A DNA stretch of 62,906 nucleotides. It comes from Candidatus Paracaedibacteraceae bacterium (lineage in GTDB: Bacteria > Pseudomonadota > Alphaproteobacteria > Paracaedibacterales > Paracaedibacteraceae). Shown here in pieces: positions 1-8,661 of the stretch. The stretch spans positions 1 through 62,906 of the forward strand of contig JAIBEV010000053.1 in NCBI GenBank assembly GCA_019459505.1. The letters run 5' to 3'. Position 1 is the stretch's first letter; each line of letters begins with the position of its first letter. Both the position numbers and the translations under genes were made by a program. The notes beneath the pieces are model-generated. The model was not told where the DNA came from and searched no databases. It was given only the letters and a program-made list of their open reading frames with translations.

Positions 1-134
1 AATTGATCTTTCCACTGATAATATTGGGACTGACTGATGCCATGTTCATTACAAATAGAAGCCACTGATTGGCCTTTTAAGCCTGAAAGAACTATCAGGG
101 TCTTCTTCTCACTTGTCCATTGTCGTCGCTGCAT
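1..134 (-). CDS. IS3-family transposase OrfA, N-terminal part (runs off window)
   Basis: On the minus strand an ATG at 134 opens a frame that is uninterrupted to the window edge (44 codons). It begins MQRRQWTSEKK and contains a helix-turn-helix-like stretch (SVASICNEHGISQSQYYQW), the usual start of IS3/IS911-type OrfA, which binds the transposon ends. The IS end probably lies near 203, where the plus strand reads ...ATGGGCA. Read outward this starts TGCCC, and IS3 elements normally begin with TG. The rest of the element is outside the window, so completeness is unknown. Confidence 0.75.
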   Translation of the reverse strand, partial: MQRRQWTSEKKTLIVLSGLKGQSVASICNEHGISQSQYYQWKDQ

Positions 135-203
135 TTTTGTCTTCCTTTTGCTTAAATAAACAAAAACACACCATTAATTAAACTCATTTATAAACAATGG
201 GCA

Positions 204-378
204 GTATATTAAAACACCTAAAAAAATTTTTGAAAAAATTGAAGAAAATACAAACGTCTTAACTAAAAGTAGATCTTTTATCCATAATGAAGAGATACGT
301 TTAGAGAGAGGTGAGGAATTTTCACCCCATCAAACCGAGATAAGAAGAAGAACACCAAATGATATTGAGATCGAATGA
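204..378 (+). pseudogene. C-terminal ORF fragment cut by the IS3 element
   Basis: An open frame without a start codon runs from the putative IS boundary near 203 to a TGA at 376-378, about 57 codons. It is rich in Lys, Glu and Arg (for example KKIFEKIEE, RRRTPNDIEIE). It looks like the tail of a gene whose front was displaced by the insertion. I do not recognise the family. Its charged composition resembles that of the secreted protein downstream, so it may have been a neighbour of similar type. This is inference from open frame and composition only. Confidence 0.35.
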
Positions 379-405
379 TAGAAAAATAACTTATGGAGCG
401 TTAAA

Positions 406-954
406 ATGAATCTATTTTTTTATTTTTTAATAGCAGCAGGCCTTATATTTTCTGACGCAAGTTATGGTATGTCTGAAGATGTTAATGGAGAGGGAGAAAT
501 ATCTTTGTCTCCTCCATCAACGCTTCGTCATCGGAGGACTCCTTATAATCATTATATGCCATTAAAAGATGAAGAAGAGGAACAGCAGCATCTAAGCACA
601 CCTAATGACAATTATCATTTTAGTCCTAAGCAACCTCATAAAATACCAACTGGAAATGAAATTTTTATTATAGCTATTGACAGACTTCTTAATAAGAATT
701 ATAGCACTTTTAAATTTAGCCTCGAAGAATTTGATAGTGAAATGATTAAATGTAAAGACAATGCTTCTAATTTAAGATTTCATCAACGCGCCAAATATAA
801 TTTATTTAGTTCTACAAAAGAAAAACTCTTAGCAGATGAACTTTACAAATTCTATAGAGATGGTGGAAGGCTGCAGGATAAAAAGAGCGCGTATGATCTA
901 TGGAAGGATAATCAACCGCCGGCCCAAAAAAATTCATGGTGGTTTAGATGGTAG
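406..954 (+). CDS. Sec-exported hypothetical protein, 182 aa
   Basis: I do not recognise this protein. The ATG has an upstream GGAGC (about 8 nt spacing). It starts with a clear signal peptide: Lys-free N-region, hydrophobic core FFYFLIAAGLIF, and likely cleavage after DASYG (near residue 21). The mature part has an acidic/low-complexity stretch (KDEEEEQQH near residues 54-62), then a predicted helical segment with LLNKNYSTFKF and FHQRAKYNLFSS. There are no cysteine pairs or catalytic motifs. The stop is followed at once by a short open frame (947-1000), so the C-terminus may once have been longer. The host-effector idea rests only on export and on similar genes nearby. Confidence 0.6.
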   Translation: MNLFFYFLIAAGLIFSDASYGMSEDVNGEGEISLSPPSTLRHRRTPYNHYMPLKDEEEEQQHLSTPNDNYHFSPKQPHKIPTGNEIFIIAIDRLLNKNYSTFKFSLEEFDSEMIKCKDNASNLRFHQRAKYNLFSSTKEKLLADELYKFYRDGGRLQDKKSAYDLWKDNQPPAQKNSWWFRW

Positions 955-1229
955 AAGAGAGTGATTCGGAAAGTTTGTCAGTTCTAAGAAAAGGCGTATA
1001 AGCACCCAAAGTAAGAAGAAGTGAAATACGTAAGTGTACAGTCAGCACCTGCTCAAAGCCAAGCTTCAACCTGGACACTTGGATAAGTTAAAATTGAGAC
1101 TTGGTATTAGCGGTGCCATGAAAAGGAAGAATAAGCCGCTTTCTTCCTCGAGGCATTGCAATTGCGCCCATGCCTCAAGAACAGATCGAGGATATTCTCA
1201 AAAAGATAAGCATGATTCCAAGAAAAACT
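955..1229 (+). other. No supported gene; possible decayed coding remnants
   Basis: This stretch separates the secreted hypothetical from the end of topA. The plus strand has a 75-codon open frame starting with GTG at 1034, but its composition is not protein-like. A different frame reads RFLPRGIAIAPMPQEQ (about 1140-1190), which looks more like real protein but has no start and an upstream stop. I read this as debris of a lost gene and do not call a CDS. Confidence 0.3.
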
Positions 1230-3638
1230 TTAAGCTTTTTTACGACCAAAACCGCGTGTAGACGGAGGTTTATTTTTCTTTTGAGTGATTAACTCCACCG
1301 CCCGTTCGATATTGACAGCAAACATATCTTCGCTTTTGGGTATTGAAGCAAAGATGCTGCCACATTTTACATACGGTCCAAAACGGCCCAAACTAACTGA
1401 AACACTTTCACCCGTTTCTGGATGTGGTCCCAATATCTTTGGCAATGATTTTAAATTCATAGCAATGTCAAACGTCACAGCTTCTGGATTTAAACCAGCT
1501 GGCAAAGATACCCGTTTTGGCTTGGCAACTGCTGCTTTCTTGCCCTTCTTAGGCTTAGCTTCTTCATCCTCTTCAGAACTGGCAGCCTTTGCTTCTCCCC
1601 ATTGCAAATAGGGACCATATGGCCCTTTGCGCAAAGTAATTGCCTCGCCGCTCTCTGGATCTTGACCAATAATTTTTGGCTCATCCATAGCAATGGCTAC
1701 CTCTTCCCCCTCTCCTTTTTGAGAATCCATACTTAGAGGTTTTGTATACTTACAGTCAGGATAGTCAGAACATCCGAGGAAGGCACCATAGCGGCTAAGC
1801 TTTAGACTTAAGCGTCCTTTATGGCATTGCGGACAAACCCGCGACGCTTCGTCCCCATGAAATAGGTGATGGCTTAAATCTTGTTCTAGACAATCAATAA
1901 CTTCCGTCATCGTCAAGTTTTGAGTTGAATCAGTTGTTTGTTTAAAGGCCGACCAAAATTCGGTTAAAACATCTTTCCAAGCAGCCGCTCCATTGGAAAT
2001 ATCATCAAGCTGTTCTTCCAGGTTAGCGGTAAAATCATACTCTACGTATCGTTTAAAAAAATTGTTTAAGAAAGAAGTAACCAACCTCCCCCGTTCTTCT
2101 GGAATAAATTGGCGCTTTTCAAGATGCACATAATCCCGATCCTGCAACACTTGTATAATAGAGGCATACGTCGAGGGGCGGCCAATTCCCAGTTCTTCAA
2201 GTTTTTTAACGAGGCTCGCTTCGGAATAACGTGGTGGAGGTTGTGTAAAGTGTTGATTGGGCGTTATTTCTCGCACTCGCGCAACTTCACCTTCGGATAC
2301 GGGTGGCAAAAGCTTATCTTCATCCTCATCTGTCGCTCCATCATCTTTTCCTTCGAGGTATAATTTCATAAAACCGTCAAAAACCATGGTGGAGCCGGTC
2401 GCTCGCAGCATAACTTGACGATCATCTGAAACAATATCCACCCCAACTTGGTCAAATAAAGCCGTTTCCATTTGGGAGGCTACAGTGCGTTTCCAAATCA
2501 ATTCATATAATTTAAACTGGCTTTCATCCAAGAAAGGTCGCATTTCCTCGGGCCTGCGCATCACAGAGGTTGGACGAACAGCTTCGTGGGCTTCTTGAGC
2601 ATTCTTACTTTTATTTTTAAAGGCACGGGGCGACTTGGGCAGATATTTATCCCCATAGCTGTCATTAATATGCTGACGAACTTCAGTCATGGCTTCATTT
2701 GAAATAGCAATACTATCGGTACGCATATAGGTAATTAAACCCGTCAAACCCCCTTGAATTTCAATCCCTTCATACAGGCGTTGAGCAATTTGCATGGTTC
2801 GACTGGTACTAAAACCAAGCTTACGCGCGGCTTCCTGTTGCAAGGTGGATGTGGTGAACGGTGCCGCCGGATTGCGTTTAACCTGTTTCTTTTCTACACT
2901 GCTAATTAAAAATTGACGACTGCGAATAGCGTCACACGCAGCTTGGGCTTGCGTCTCAGATTTCAAATCCAACTTATCAAGCTTTTTTCCATCCAGATAA
3001 GTTAAACGTGCTTTATACCCTTGCTCAGCGGTATTGAGCATAGTTGCTTCGACTGACCAGTATTCTTGGGTCACGAAGGATTCAATTTCTCTCTCTCGCT
3101 CAACGATCAATCGCAAGGCAACAGATTGAACCCGTCCTGCTGACCTCGCCCCTGGAAGTTTGCGCCATAGAACGGGAGATAACGTAAACCCTACAAGATA
3201 ATCAAGGGCCCGCCTTGCTAAATAAGCAGATACTAATTCCTTATTAATTTCACGAGGATTCTGAAGAGCATTCTGAATTGCCCCTTTGGTAATTTCATGA
3301 AAAACAATCCGCTTTACTGTCTTACCCTCTAATGCATTCTTTTCATCCAGGATTTGATGGACATGCCACGAGATCGCTTCCCCTTCCCGATCCGGGTCGG
3401 TGGCCAACAAAAGTTGATCAGCGTCTTTTACGGCTTTAAGAATCTCATTAAACTTGCTTTTGGCACGGTCTTGCATTTCCCAAATCATCTTAAAGCCATC
3501 GGTAGGATCCACAGAACCATTTTTAGAAGGAAGGTCGCGAATATGGCCATAACTGGCCAACACAACATAGTCATTACCTAAATAACGATTGATTGTCTTA
3601 GCTTTTGCTGGTGACTCAACGACAACAACACTTTTCAT
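1230..3638 (-). CDS. topA: DNA topoisomerase I
   Basis: Type IA topoisomerase that relaxes negative supercoils through a 5'-phosphotyrosine intermediate. The TOPRIM domain starts at residue 3 (VVVVESPAKAKTI) and carries the acidic motif DPDREGEA (81-88). The active-site Tyr is Y304 in LITYMRTDS. One complete four-Cys zinc finger is visible (C602, C605, C623, C629), followed by two GPY-type C-terminal repeats (KGPYGPYLQWGE, LGRFGPYVKCG) and a basic tail ending GRKKA. The length (802 aa) suits alphaproteobacterial TopA. It lies 59 nt downstream of dprA on the same strand, the classic alphaproteobacterial pair, so the two are probably co-transcribed. Start ATG begins MKSVVVVESPAKAK as in the family. 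Confidence 0.97.
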   Translation of the reverse strand: MKSVVVVESPAKAKTINRYLGNDYVVLASYGHIRDLPSKNGSVDPTDGFKMIWEMQDRAKSKFNEILKAVKDADQLLLATDPDREGEAISWHVHQILDEKNALEGKTVKRIVFHEITKGAIQNALQNPREINKELVSAYLARRALDYLVGFTLSPVLWRKLPGARSAGRVQSVALRLIVEREREIESFVTQEYWSVEATMLNTAEQGYKARLTYLDGKKLDKLDLKSETQAQAACDAIRSRQFLISSVEKKQVKRNPAAPFTTSTLQQEAARKLGFSTSRTMQIAQRLYEGIEIQGGLTGLITYMRTDSIAISNEAMTEVRQHINDSYGDKYLPKSPRAFKNKSKNAQEAHEAVRPTSVMRRPEEMRPFLDESQFKLYELIWKRTVASQMETALFDQVGVDIVSDDRQVMLRATGSTMVFDGFMKLYLEGKDDGATDEDEDKLLPPVSEGEVARVREITPNQHFTQPPPRYSEASLVKKLEELGIGRPSTYASIIQVLQDRDYVHLEKRQFIPEERGRLVTSFLNNFFKRYVEYDFTANLEEQLDDISNGAAAWKDVLTEFWSAFKQTTDSTQNLTMTEVIDCLEQDLSHHLFHGDEASRVCPQCHKGRLSLKLSRYGAFLGCSDYPDCKYTKPLSMDSQKGEGEEVAIAMDEPKIIGQDPESGEAITLRKGPYGPYLQWGEAKAASSEEDEEAKPKKGKKAAVAKPKRVSLPAGLNPEAVTFDIAMNLKSLPKILGPHPETGESVSVSLGRFGPYVKCGSIFASIPKSEDMFAVNIERAVELITQKKNKPPSTRGFGRKKA

Positions 3639-3697
3639 AAAATCGAACCCTCCAAAGATTATTCTGCTTTATTTTCAAAACAGTAGCAAGATCTGAT

Positions 3698-4786
3698 TCA
3701 GGCTACGAGATTAGAAATTGAAACAGTACCATTTGCTTGACGAACAATCAAGCCTTCTAACTCTAGCTCCAGAATAATAGCCATAACTTCTTGGGTACTT
3801 AGTCTAAAATCTTCGGCGATAAAATTAATGTCGATGGGTGTATAATTTAACCCGAGTAAAATTTCTTCCTTAAGAGTCGCGGGGATTGCAAACTTCCGAT
3901 GAGACGCAACATAGGATTCAGCTTCTGGCTCTGCCAAGGTATTTAAATCAAATTCAGGCTTTAATACCCGAATAATATCTTCTACTGTTTGCACCAGGTG
4001 GGCCCCTTGTTTAAGTAAATGGTTACTCCCGTGACAGCGAGGATCTTGAGGGGTTCCCGGAACAGCAAAGACTTCACGGGATTGTTCAAGAGCATACTTA
4101 GCTGTAATTAAAGACCCCGATTTCATGGCTGCTTCGACCACAATAACGCCGTCACTTAAACCAGAAATAATTCGATTACGTCGAGGGAAATGCGTGGAAG
4201 AAGGTTTCATACCGATTGGCATTTCACTTATAATGCAGCCATTCTGCTGAATATTATGATAAAGTTCTTCATGTTCAGGTGGATAAATAATATCCACCCC
4301 TCCGGCTACTACTGCCACTGTCCCCGACTCTAAACTTCCAAGATGAGCCGATCGATCAACTCCTCTCGCCAATCCTGACACAATAGTTAACCCTACTTTA
4401 CCCAGATTTTCCGCTAAAATCTGAGCCTGTTTTTTGGCCATAAAAGAGCAATTTCTTGCTCCCACGATACCAACCATCTCTGACTGTAGCCTATCAACTT
4501 GCCCCTTCACAAATAAAACTGCAGGGGCATCCCGCAATTCTTTTAATCGTGCTGGATAGCAAGGATCTTCCCCTATCACTAGGGTTACGTTCTTTTTATG
4601 GCATTCATTAATAAGGTGATGTATGGAACGATCGGTCGGAATAACCTCTGCCCGACCATTGCTTTTAAGCCAGCCCAATGCTGCTTCACAATCGCCAAAT
4701 CTTTCGATGGCCTGCCAAAAAGTTACAGGCCCAACATTCTTGGAATGAGCGAGTTTTAACCACGAAATAAGCTGTTTTTCCATCAT
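3698..4786 (-). CDS. dprA: DNA-processing protein DprA (Smf)
   Basis: DprA binds incoming single-stranded DNA and loads RecA during natural transformation. The N-terminal SAM-like region (1-70) is followed by the Rossmann-like DprA core: GIVGARNCS, TIVSGLARGVDRSAH, VVAGGVDIIYPPEH, FPRRNRIISGLS, EAAMKSGSLITA and VPGTPQDPRCHGSN. A C-terminal winged-helix DML1-like domain (about 305-362) ends in a VRQANGTVSI-type strand. Its 362 aa length is normal. It sits upstream of topA. Whether the cell is competent cannot be judged from this gene alone, since dprA is often kept in non-competent lineages. The start MMEK may begin at either Met. Confidence 0.95.
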   Translation of the reverse strand: MMEKQLISWLKLAHSKNVGPVTFWQAIERFGDCEAALGWLKSNGRAEVIPTDRSIHHLINECHKKNVTLVIGEDPCYPARLKELRDAPAVLFVKGQVDRLQSEMVGIVGARNCSFMAKKQAQILAENLGKVGLTIVSGLARGVDRSAHLGSLESGTVAVVAGGVDIIYPPEHEELYHNIQQNGCIISEMPIGMKPSSTHFPRRNRIISGLSDGVIVVEAAMKSGSLITAKYALEQSREVFAVPGTPQDPRCHGSNHLLKQGAHLVQTVEDIIRVLKPEFDLNTLAEPEAESYVASHRKFAIPATLKEEILLGLNYTPIDINFIAEDFRLSTQEVMAIILELELEGLIVRQANGTVSISNLVA

Positions 4787-4979
4787 GGTTGGAAAGCTAG
4801 CAGATTTAATTCAAATTTAGAAGGATTATTTTCACATTTTCCTAAACATAAGCCTTCACATATTCCAAGCAAATTATTCTAATGAAATTGATAAGATAGA
4901 GCTCCCCCCATATAAAATTTAACTATTTTATAAGAAGATTATTTAAAGCATTCTTCTTGCAGTAATAAAGGCTGTTGTT

Positions 4980-5000
4980 CCTGCCCAGGCTTTGGGCAGG
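4980..5000. repeat. Perfect GC-rich hairpin, 8-bp stem
   Basis: CCTGCCCA and TGGGCAGG are perfect inverted arms (4980-4987, 4993-5000) around a five-base loop, 28 bp beyond the stop of the minus-strand toxin-like gene. No T-run follows on either strand, so it is not a standard intrinsic terminator. A close relative (CCTGCC-TTG-GGCAGG) lies at 36065-36079, so this may be a small dispersed palindromic repeat that stabilises 3' ends. Confidence 0.5.
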
Positions 5001-5027
5001 AGATATTAAACTTTCAGTATAATTATC

Positions 5028-6818
5028 TTAATTCCCTCTCTTTTTCCCTGTGTTTCTCCCTCTATTTCCTCTTTTAGCATTTATTTTATTTACCCTTTTA
5101 TTTGCTCCCATATTTTTTACTTCATTTCTTGTTTCACCTGTTACTTCTACTGGTTTTTCTATTGGTTTAATTTTTCTTGCTATTACTTCTTGCAGAACAC
5201 CATAAGTAGCTTTCATGGTCCCTGCCATTTTGCTCTTTATATATCTTTTTTCTTGATTCTTCTCAATAATCTCTGTCATAACACCGCCACTATTCTTGAA
5301 TAGTGCCTCGACAATCTCAGCATTTAATTTTCTATCAGTTTGATGAACGGCATCTTTTTCTCCATAAATACCTGTCGTCGCAGTCAGCTTTGCTATGGCT
5401 GTAAAAGGCAAGTCCATGTCTTTAACACAGTATACCCTTAGACCTAATTCATACATGCCACTTTCTTTGGGAGCCATTCCAGCAGTTACAGTAAATTTTT
5501 TTATTCTAGAAGTTGACCAGTCTTGATGAGCACCGACTTCAAACGAAGCAGAAACATCGATCGATTGACTAGCATCAGCAATGCACTTTAAACCGCATTG
5601 AAATTTTGTACTAACTTGAGTGTTAAATTTTTGATTCAATCCCCAAGAAAAAGTCTCTTGAATACTACGCTCATATATGTTGCTAACATTCACACTTAAA
5701 TCATTATCCTCAATATTTAAGCGTTGAGTTGAAGCCATCTCTAGTAACTTGTCCTTATTCTCCGCTAAATATTTATCGAGATCACTAAGAGGAGAATCAA
5801 ACACAAAATCTTTTAAGGAAACTCTTAAAAAGCCCTTAATACCAGCTTTAGCAAACCAAAGATTACCATTTTTTACCGAACCTTGATATGCTACGTAAAG
5901 TTTATCACCAAATCCTGCTAAAGCCGGAGAACATGACATATTAATAAAAAAAAAATTTGATTCTTTTACTGGGTTATTCTCTTTTTTATCCCAATTCTCT
6001 CCATCACTTGTTGAAGTGTACCAAAGTCCACCACTTTTACCTTTTCCCTGATGAGCCAAATAAAGCTTATCATCAAAAACGGCTAAAGCCGGAGAATATG
6101 ACAATCTAATATCTGAAATTTGCTTTGGTTCAGCCCAATTTTTTCCATCATAAGTGGTTGTGTAGTAAAGATAGCCCCAGCCACTACAATCTTGATATAC
6201 AACATAAAGCTTATCATTAAACCTAGCTAAAGCTGGTGAGCGTAACATCGCAATATTTTTAATTGGTTTTGGGTTAGTCCATTTCTGTCCATCTTTAGTT
6301 ATTGTATAATAGAGCTGTTTAGAGTTACGAGCTTGATATGCTAAGTATAATTTATTCCTAAAACTAGCTAAAGCTGCAGAGCCTTCCATAATAATATCCC
6401 TGATTGGTTGGCCTGGATCCCAATTATTACCATCCTCAGTCGCAGTATACCAAAGCTGAGCACTTTTCTTCTCCGCGCTCTGATAGACCAAATAGAGTTT
6501 ATCGTTAAACTCTGCTAAAGCTGCACAGCCTTCCATAATAATATCCCTGATTGGTTGGCCTGGATCCCAATTATTACCATCCTCGGTCGCAGCATACTGG
6601 AGCTGAGCACTTTTCTTCTCCGCGCTCTGATAGGCTAAATAAAGCTTATCTTTAAACAGAGCTAAAGCCGGCGAATCTTTGATAAAAGCAGTTTTTATTT
6701 GCCGGCTCTTCTCCCAATCAAACACCTCATTAGCACAAGCCAATGAGATAATGGAAAAAAGCACATTTCCTAAACCTAAGATTTTTAGTCTCCAAGAAGA
6801 CTGGGTAAATAAGTACAT
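5028..6818 (-). CDS. Secreted propeller-lectin-like protein fused to an aerolysin/ETX-MTX2-like pore-forming region
   Basis: 596 aa. The N-terminal signal sequence has core ILGLGNVLFSIISLACA (cleavage near 29). Residues 49 to about 330 contain six repeats of about 48 residues, each with the signature SPALAxFxDKLYLAYQ then WYTATEDGxNW. That is the pattern of a six-bladed sialidase/fucose-lectin-type beta-propeller. Residues about 330-540 alternate Ser/Thr with hydrophobics in long strands (QETFSWGLNQKFNTQVS, SIDVSASFEVGAHQDW, SRIKKFTVTAGMAP), as in the stem and insertion region of aerolysin/ETX-MTX2 beta-pore toxins. The tail (about 555-596) is rich in Lys, Arg and Asn. I infer a secreted toxin whose propeller binds host glycans. 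The propeller call is stronger than the pore-former call. It stands alone, with no evident operon partner. Confidence 0.6.
   Translation of the reverse strand: MYLFTQSSWRLKILGLGNVLFSIISLACANEVFDWEKSRQIKTAFIKDSPALALFKDKLYLAYQSAEKKSAQLQYAATEDGNNWDPGQPIRDIIMEGCAALAEFNDKLYLVYQSAEKKSAQLWYTATEDGNNWDPGQPIRDIIMEGSAALASFRNKLYLAYQARNSKQLYYTITKDGQKWTNPKPIKNIAMLRSPALARFNDKLYVVYQDCSGWGYLYYTTTYDGKNWAEPKQISDIRLSYSPALAVFDDKLYLAHQGKGKSGGLWYTSTSDGENWDKKENNPVKESNFFFINMSCSPALAGFGDKLYVAYQGSVKNGNLWFAKAGIKGFLRVSLKDFVFDSPLSDLDKYLAENKDKLLEMASTQRLNIEDNDLSVNVSNIYERSIQETFSWGLNQKFNTQVSTKFQCGLKCIADASQSIDVSASFEVGAHQDWSTSRIKKFTVTAGMAPKESGMYELGLRVYCVKDMDLPFTAIAKLTATTGIYGEKDAVHQTDRKLNAEIVEALFKNSGGVMTEIIEKNQEKRYIKSKMAGTMKATYGVLQEVIARKIKPIEKPVEVTGETRNEVKNMGANKRVNKINAKRGNRGRNTGKKRGN
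6381..6674 (-). repeat. 147-bp tandem duplication inside the propeller gene
   Basis: Two adjacent copies (6381-6527 and 6528-6674), offset by exactly 147 bp (49 codons), are almost identical over the first 100 bases. They encode propeller repeats 1 and 2, including TEDGNNWDPGQPIRD in both. The other blades are clearly diverged, so this blade pair was duplicated or gene-converted recently. Confidence 0.85.
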
Positions 6819-7286
6819 GGATTACCTCCATCAATTTTTTAAGTTATAAATTATGACTGAAGGAAGAAAGGGGGATTAGAATATTTTAAGAGGTCGCAAA
6901 AGATTATTATTTAAGAACTAATATAATAAATCCTCTCTTCTCTCACTATACTTTAGTTATCTTAATTATTAACAAAGGTTTATATTTTATTTTTTTTCTC
7001 ATTTTAACCAAAAAACAATAAAAAAAGTGAAAATATAAGAAAAATTACAATATTAACTTTAATCACCCTTCCCTCTTCTGCAGAAAGGGAACTTCAACTA
7101 GCTCTATATCCTTTTTAGGGTTAAAATATCGGAGGAGGCTAACTGCAGAGTTGCAGATATATAGTAAAGCATGGTTAGGCCATTATTTTATTATCTTTCC
7201 TGAGTTTTATTTTATCTTAACCGGTCCTCTCTTCAAGCTGAAGTTTCGGCCTAAGCTGTAGCTCAAGCCGTTTATCCGGTGCAGCT
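6819..7286. other. Gene-free AT-rich interval
   Basis: This interval holds the upstream region of the minus-strand propeller gene and the 3' end of the MFS gene. I see no gene. The only structure is an imperfect palindrome at 7069-7091 (TTCCCT and AGGGAA arms around the perfect TTCTGCAGAA), without a T-run. Confidence 0.4.
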
Positions 7287-8528
7287 CTATTCTCGTGTCT
7301 TAATGCCTGGCAAGCAGATCAAACTAATGAGCCCCACCCCAGCAATCATAATAGCGGGAATATACAAATTCCCCATTTTTTCAATCAAACTTGTCACCAG
7401 GAAAGGAGCCGTTCCTCCAAAACAGGCAACGCTAATATTAAAGGATAGTCCAGCTGCTGTATAACGAACATAGTGAGGAAAAGCGGTGGATACCACAACG
7501 GGCAAAGTTCCATAGGCAGCCCCCATCAAAATACTAAAGAGCATCTGCAGCAAAGCCAATGATTCAATTGTGCGCGATTCAATCAGATAACTATAAAGAG
7601 GATAAGCTAAGCTTAAGAATCCTAAACTTACTACCCATAAGACTTTCTTGGCACCAATTTTATCACCCAGCCATCCAAAGAACGGAATACTGATAACGAG
7701 ACTACCCATGCTGAGCGTATTCCAGAACAACACTGATTCTTCAGGAAGCCTTAAAAATAAAGTTGCAAAGGTTGTCATGAAGACAAAAAGGATATATACC
7801 CCTACTCCATCCAACAAGATTATTCCCATCGCGCGTAAAACTGTCCCCCTATAATTCTGCCAAATTTCTTTGACAGGAAGCTGAGATGAAGAGGATGCTT
7901 CGGTGGCTTGTTCTGGTACATATTTACGAATCATATATCCGACAACAGCAGACAAGCTCCCTAATAAAAAGGGAATACGCCATCCAAAAGAGTGTAAATC
8001 CTCGCTGGACAGAGTATGGGTAAGAAGTGTCGCGGCTCCTGAGCCTAAAAACAATCCGCCCAGGGTTCCAAAGGAGGCCAAACTCCCTGCAAAGCCTTGT
8101 CGCCCCTCGGGCGCATGCTCAATCACAAAAATAAAGGATCCTCCATAGTTTCCTCCTACTGCCAATCCTTGCAGCAGACGGATGATAACCAAACCAATAC
8201 TGGCAAAAACGCCAATAGTTTCATAGGTAGGAAGGACCCCTAGTAAGGTGGTGGGGGCAGCCATCATGAGCAAGGAGGCAGCCAAAGCATATTTGCGGCC
8301 GACTCGATCGCCGATATAGCCATAAAAAATGGCCCCTAATGGTCGCATCGCAAAACCAGAGGCAAACACCGCAAACGTCGCAAGAAGCGAGGTTATAGGG
8401 TCGTGACTAGGATAAAATTGCTGTCCAATGATAGCTGCAAAATATCCAAACAATGCATAATCATACCATTCAAATGCTGTGGCCAGCGACCCAAATAACA
8501 ACGGTTTTGCCGCAAGTTTTCTTGCCAT
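7287..8528 (-). CDS. MFS transporter, metabolite:H+ symporter (ProP/KgtP-like) family
   Basis: 413 aa, twelve predicted membrane helices. The N-terminus carries the MHS-family signature LATAFEWYDYALFGYFAA. The MFS loop 2-3 motif GYIGDRVGRKYAL is present, and a second copy GWLGDKIGAKKVL follows in the second half. The motif RLLQGLAVGGNYGGS (helix 4) is diagnostic of the proline/betaine, citrate and alpha-ketoglutarate symporters. The substrate cannot be decided from sequence alone. A small organic acid or compatible solute taken from the host is the likely class. It is monocistronic between two intergenic gaps. Confidence 0.88.
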   Translation of the reverse strand: MARKLAAKPLLFGSLATAFEWYDYALFGYFAAIIGQQFYPSHDPITSLLATFAVFASGFAMRPLGAIFYGYIGDRVGRKYALAASLLMMAAPTTLLGVLPTYETIGVFASIGLVIIRLLQGLAVGGNYGGSFIFVIEHAPEGRQGFAGSLASFGTLGGLFLGSGAATLLTHTLSSEDLHSFGWRIPFLLGSLSAVVGYMIRKYVPEQATEASSSSQLPVKEIWQNYRGTVLRAMGIILLDGVGVYILFVFMTTFATLFLRLPEESVLFWNTLSMGSLVISIPFFGWLGDKIGAKKVLWVVSLGFLSLAYPLYSYLIESRTIESLALLQMLFSILMGAAYGTLPVVVSTAFPHYVRYTAAGLSFNISVACFGGTAPFLVTSLIEKMGNLYIPAIMIAGVGLISLICLPGIKTRE

Positions 8529-8661
8529 TATTCTTTCCTAAAAAGGATTTTTTAAAGCCAATACCTTGTATCATACCTTGAATACGCTTACGGCGTTAAC
8601 ATTTTTTTAATTAAGATCGCTTATCCTTCTTTATATACACTTAAGAGAGCATGTAAATAAA

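Noticed and set aside
1034-1261. 75-codon plus-strand open frame at the topA 3' end
   Set aside because: Starts with GTG without a ribosome-binding site, overlaps the end of topA antisense and has no protein-like composition.
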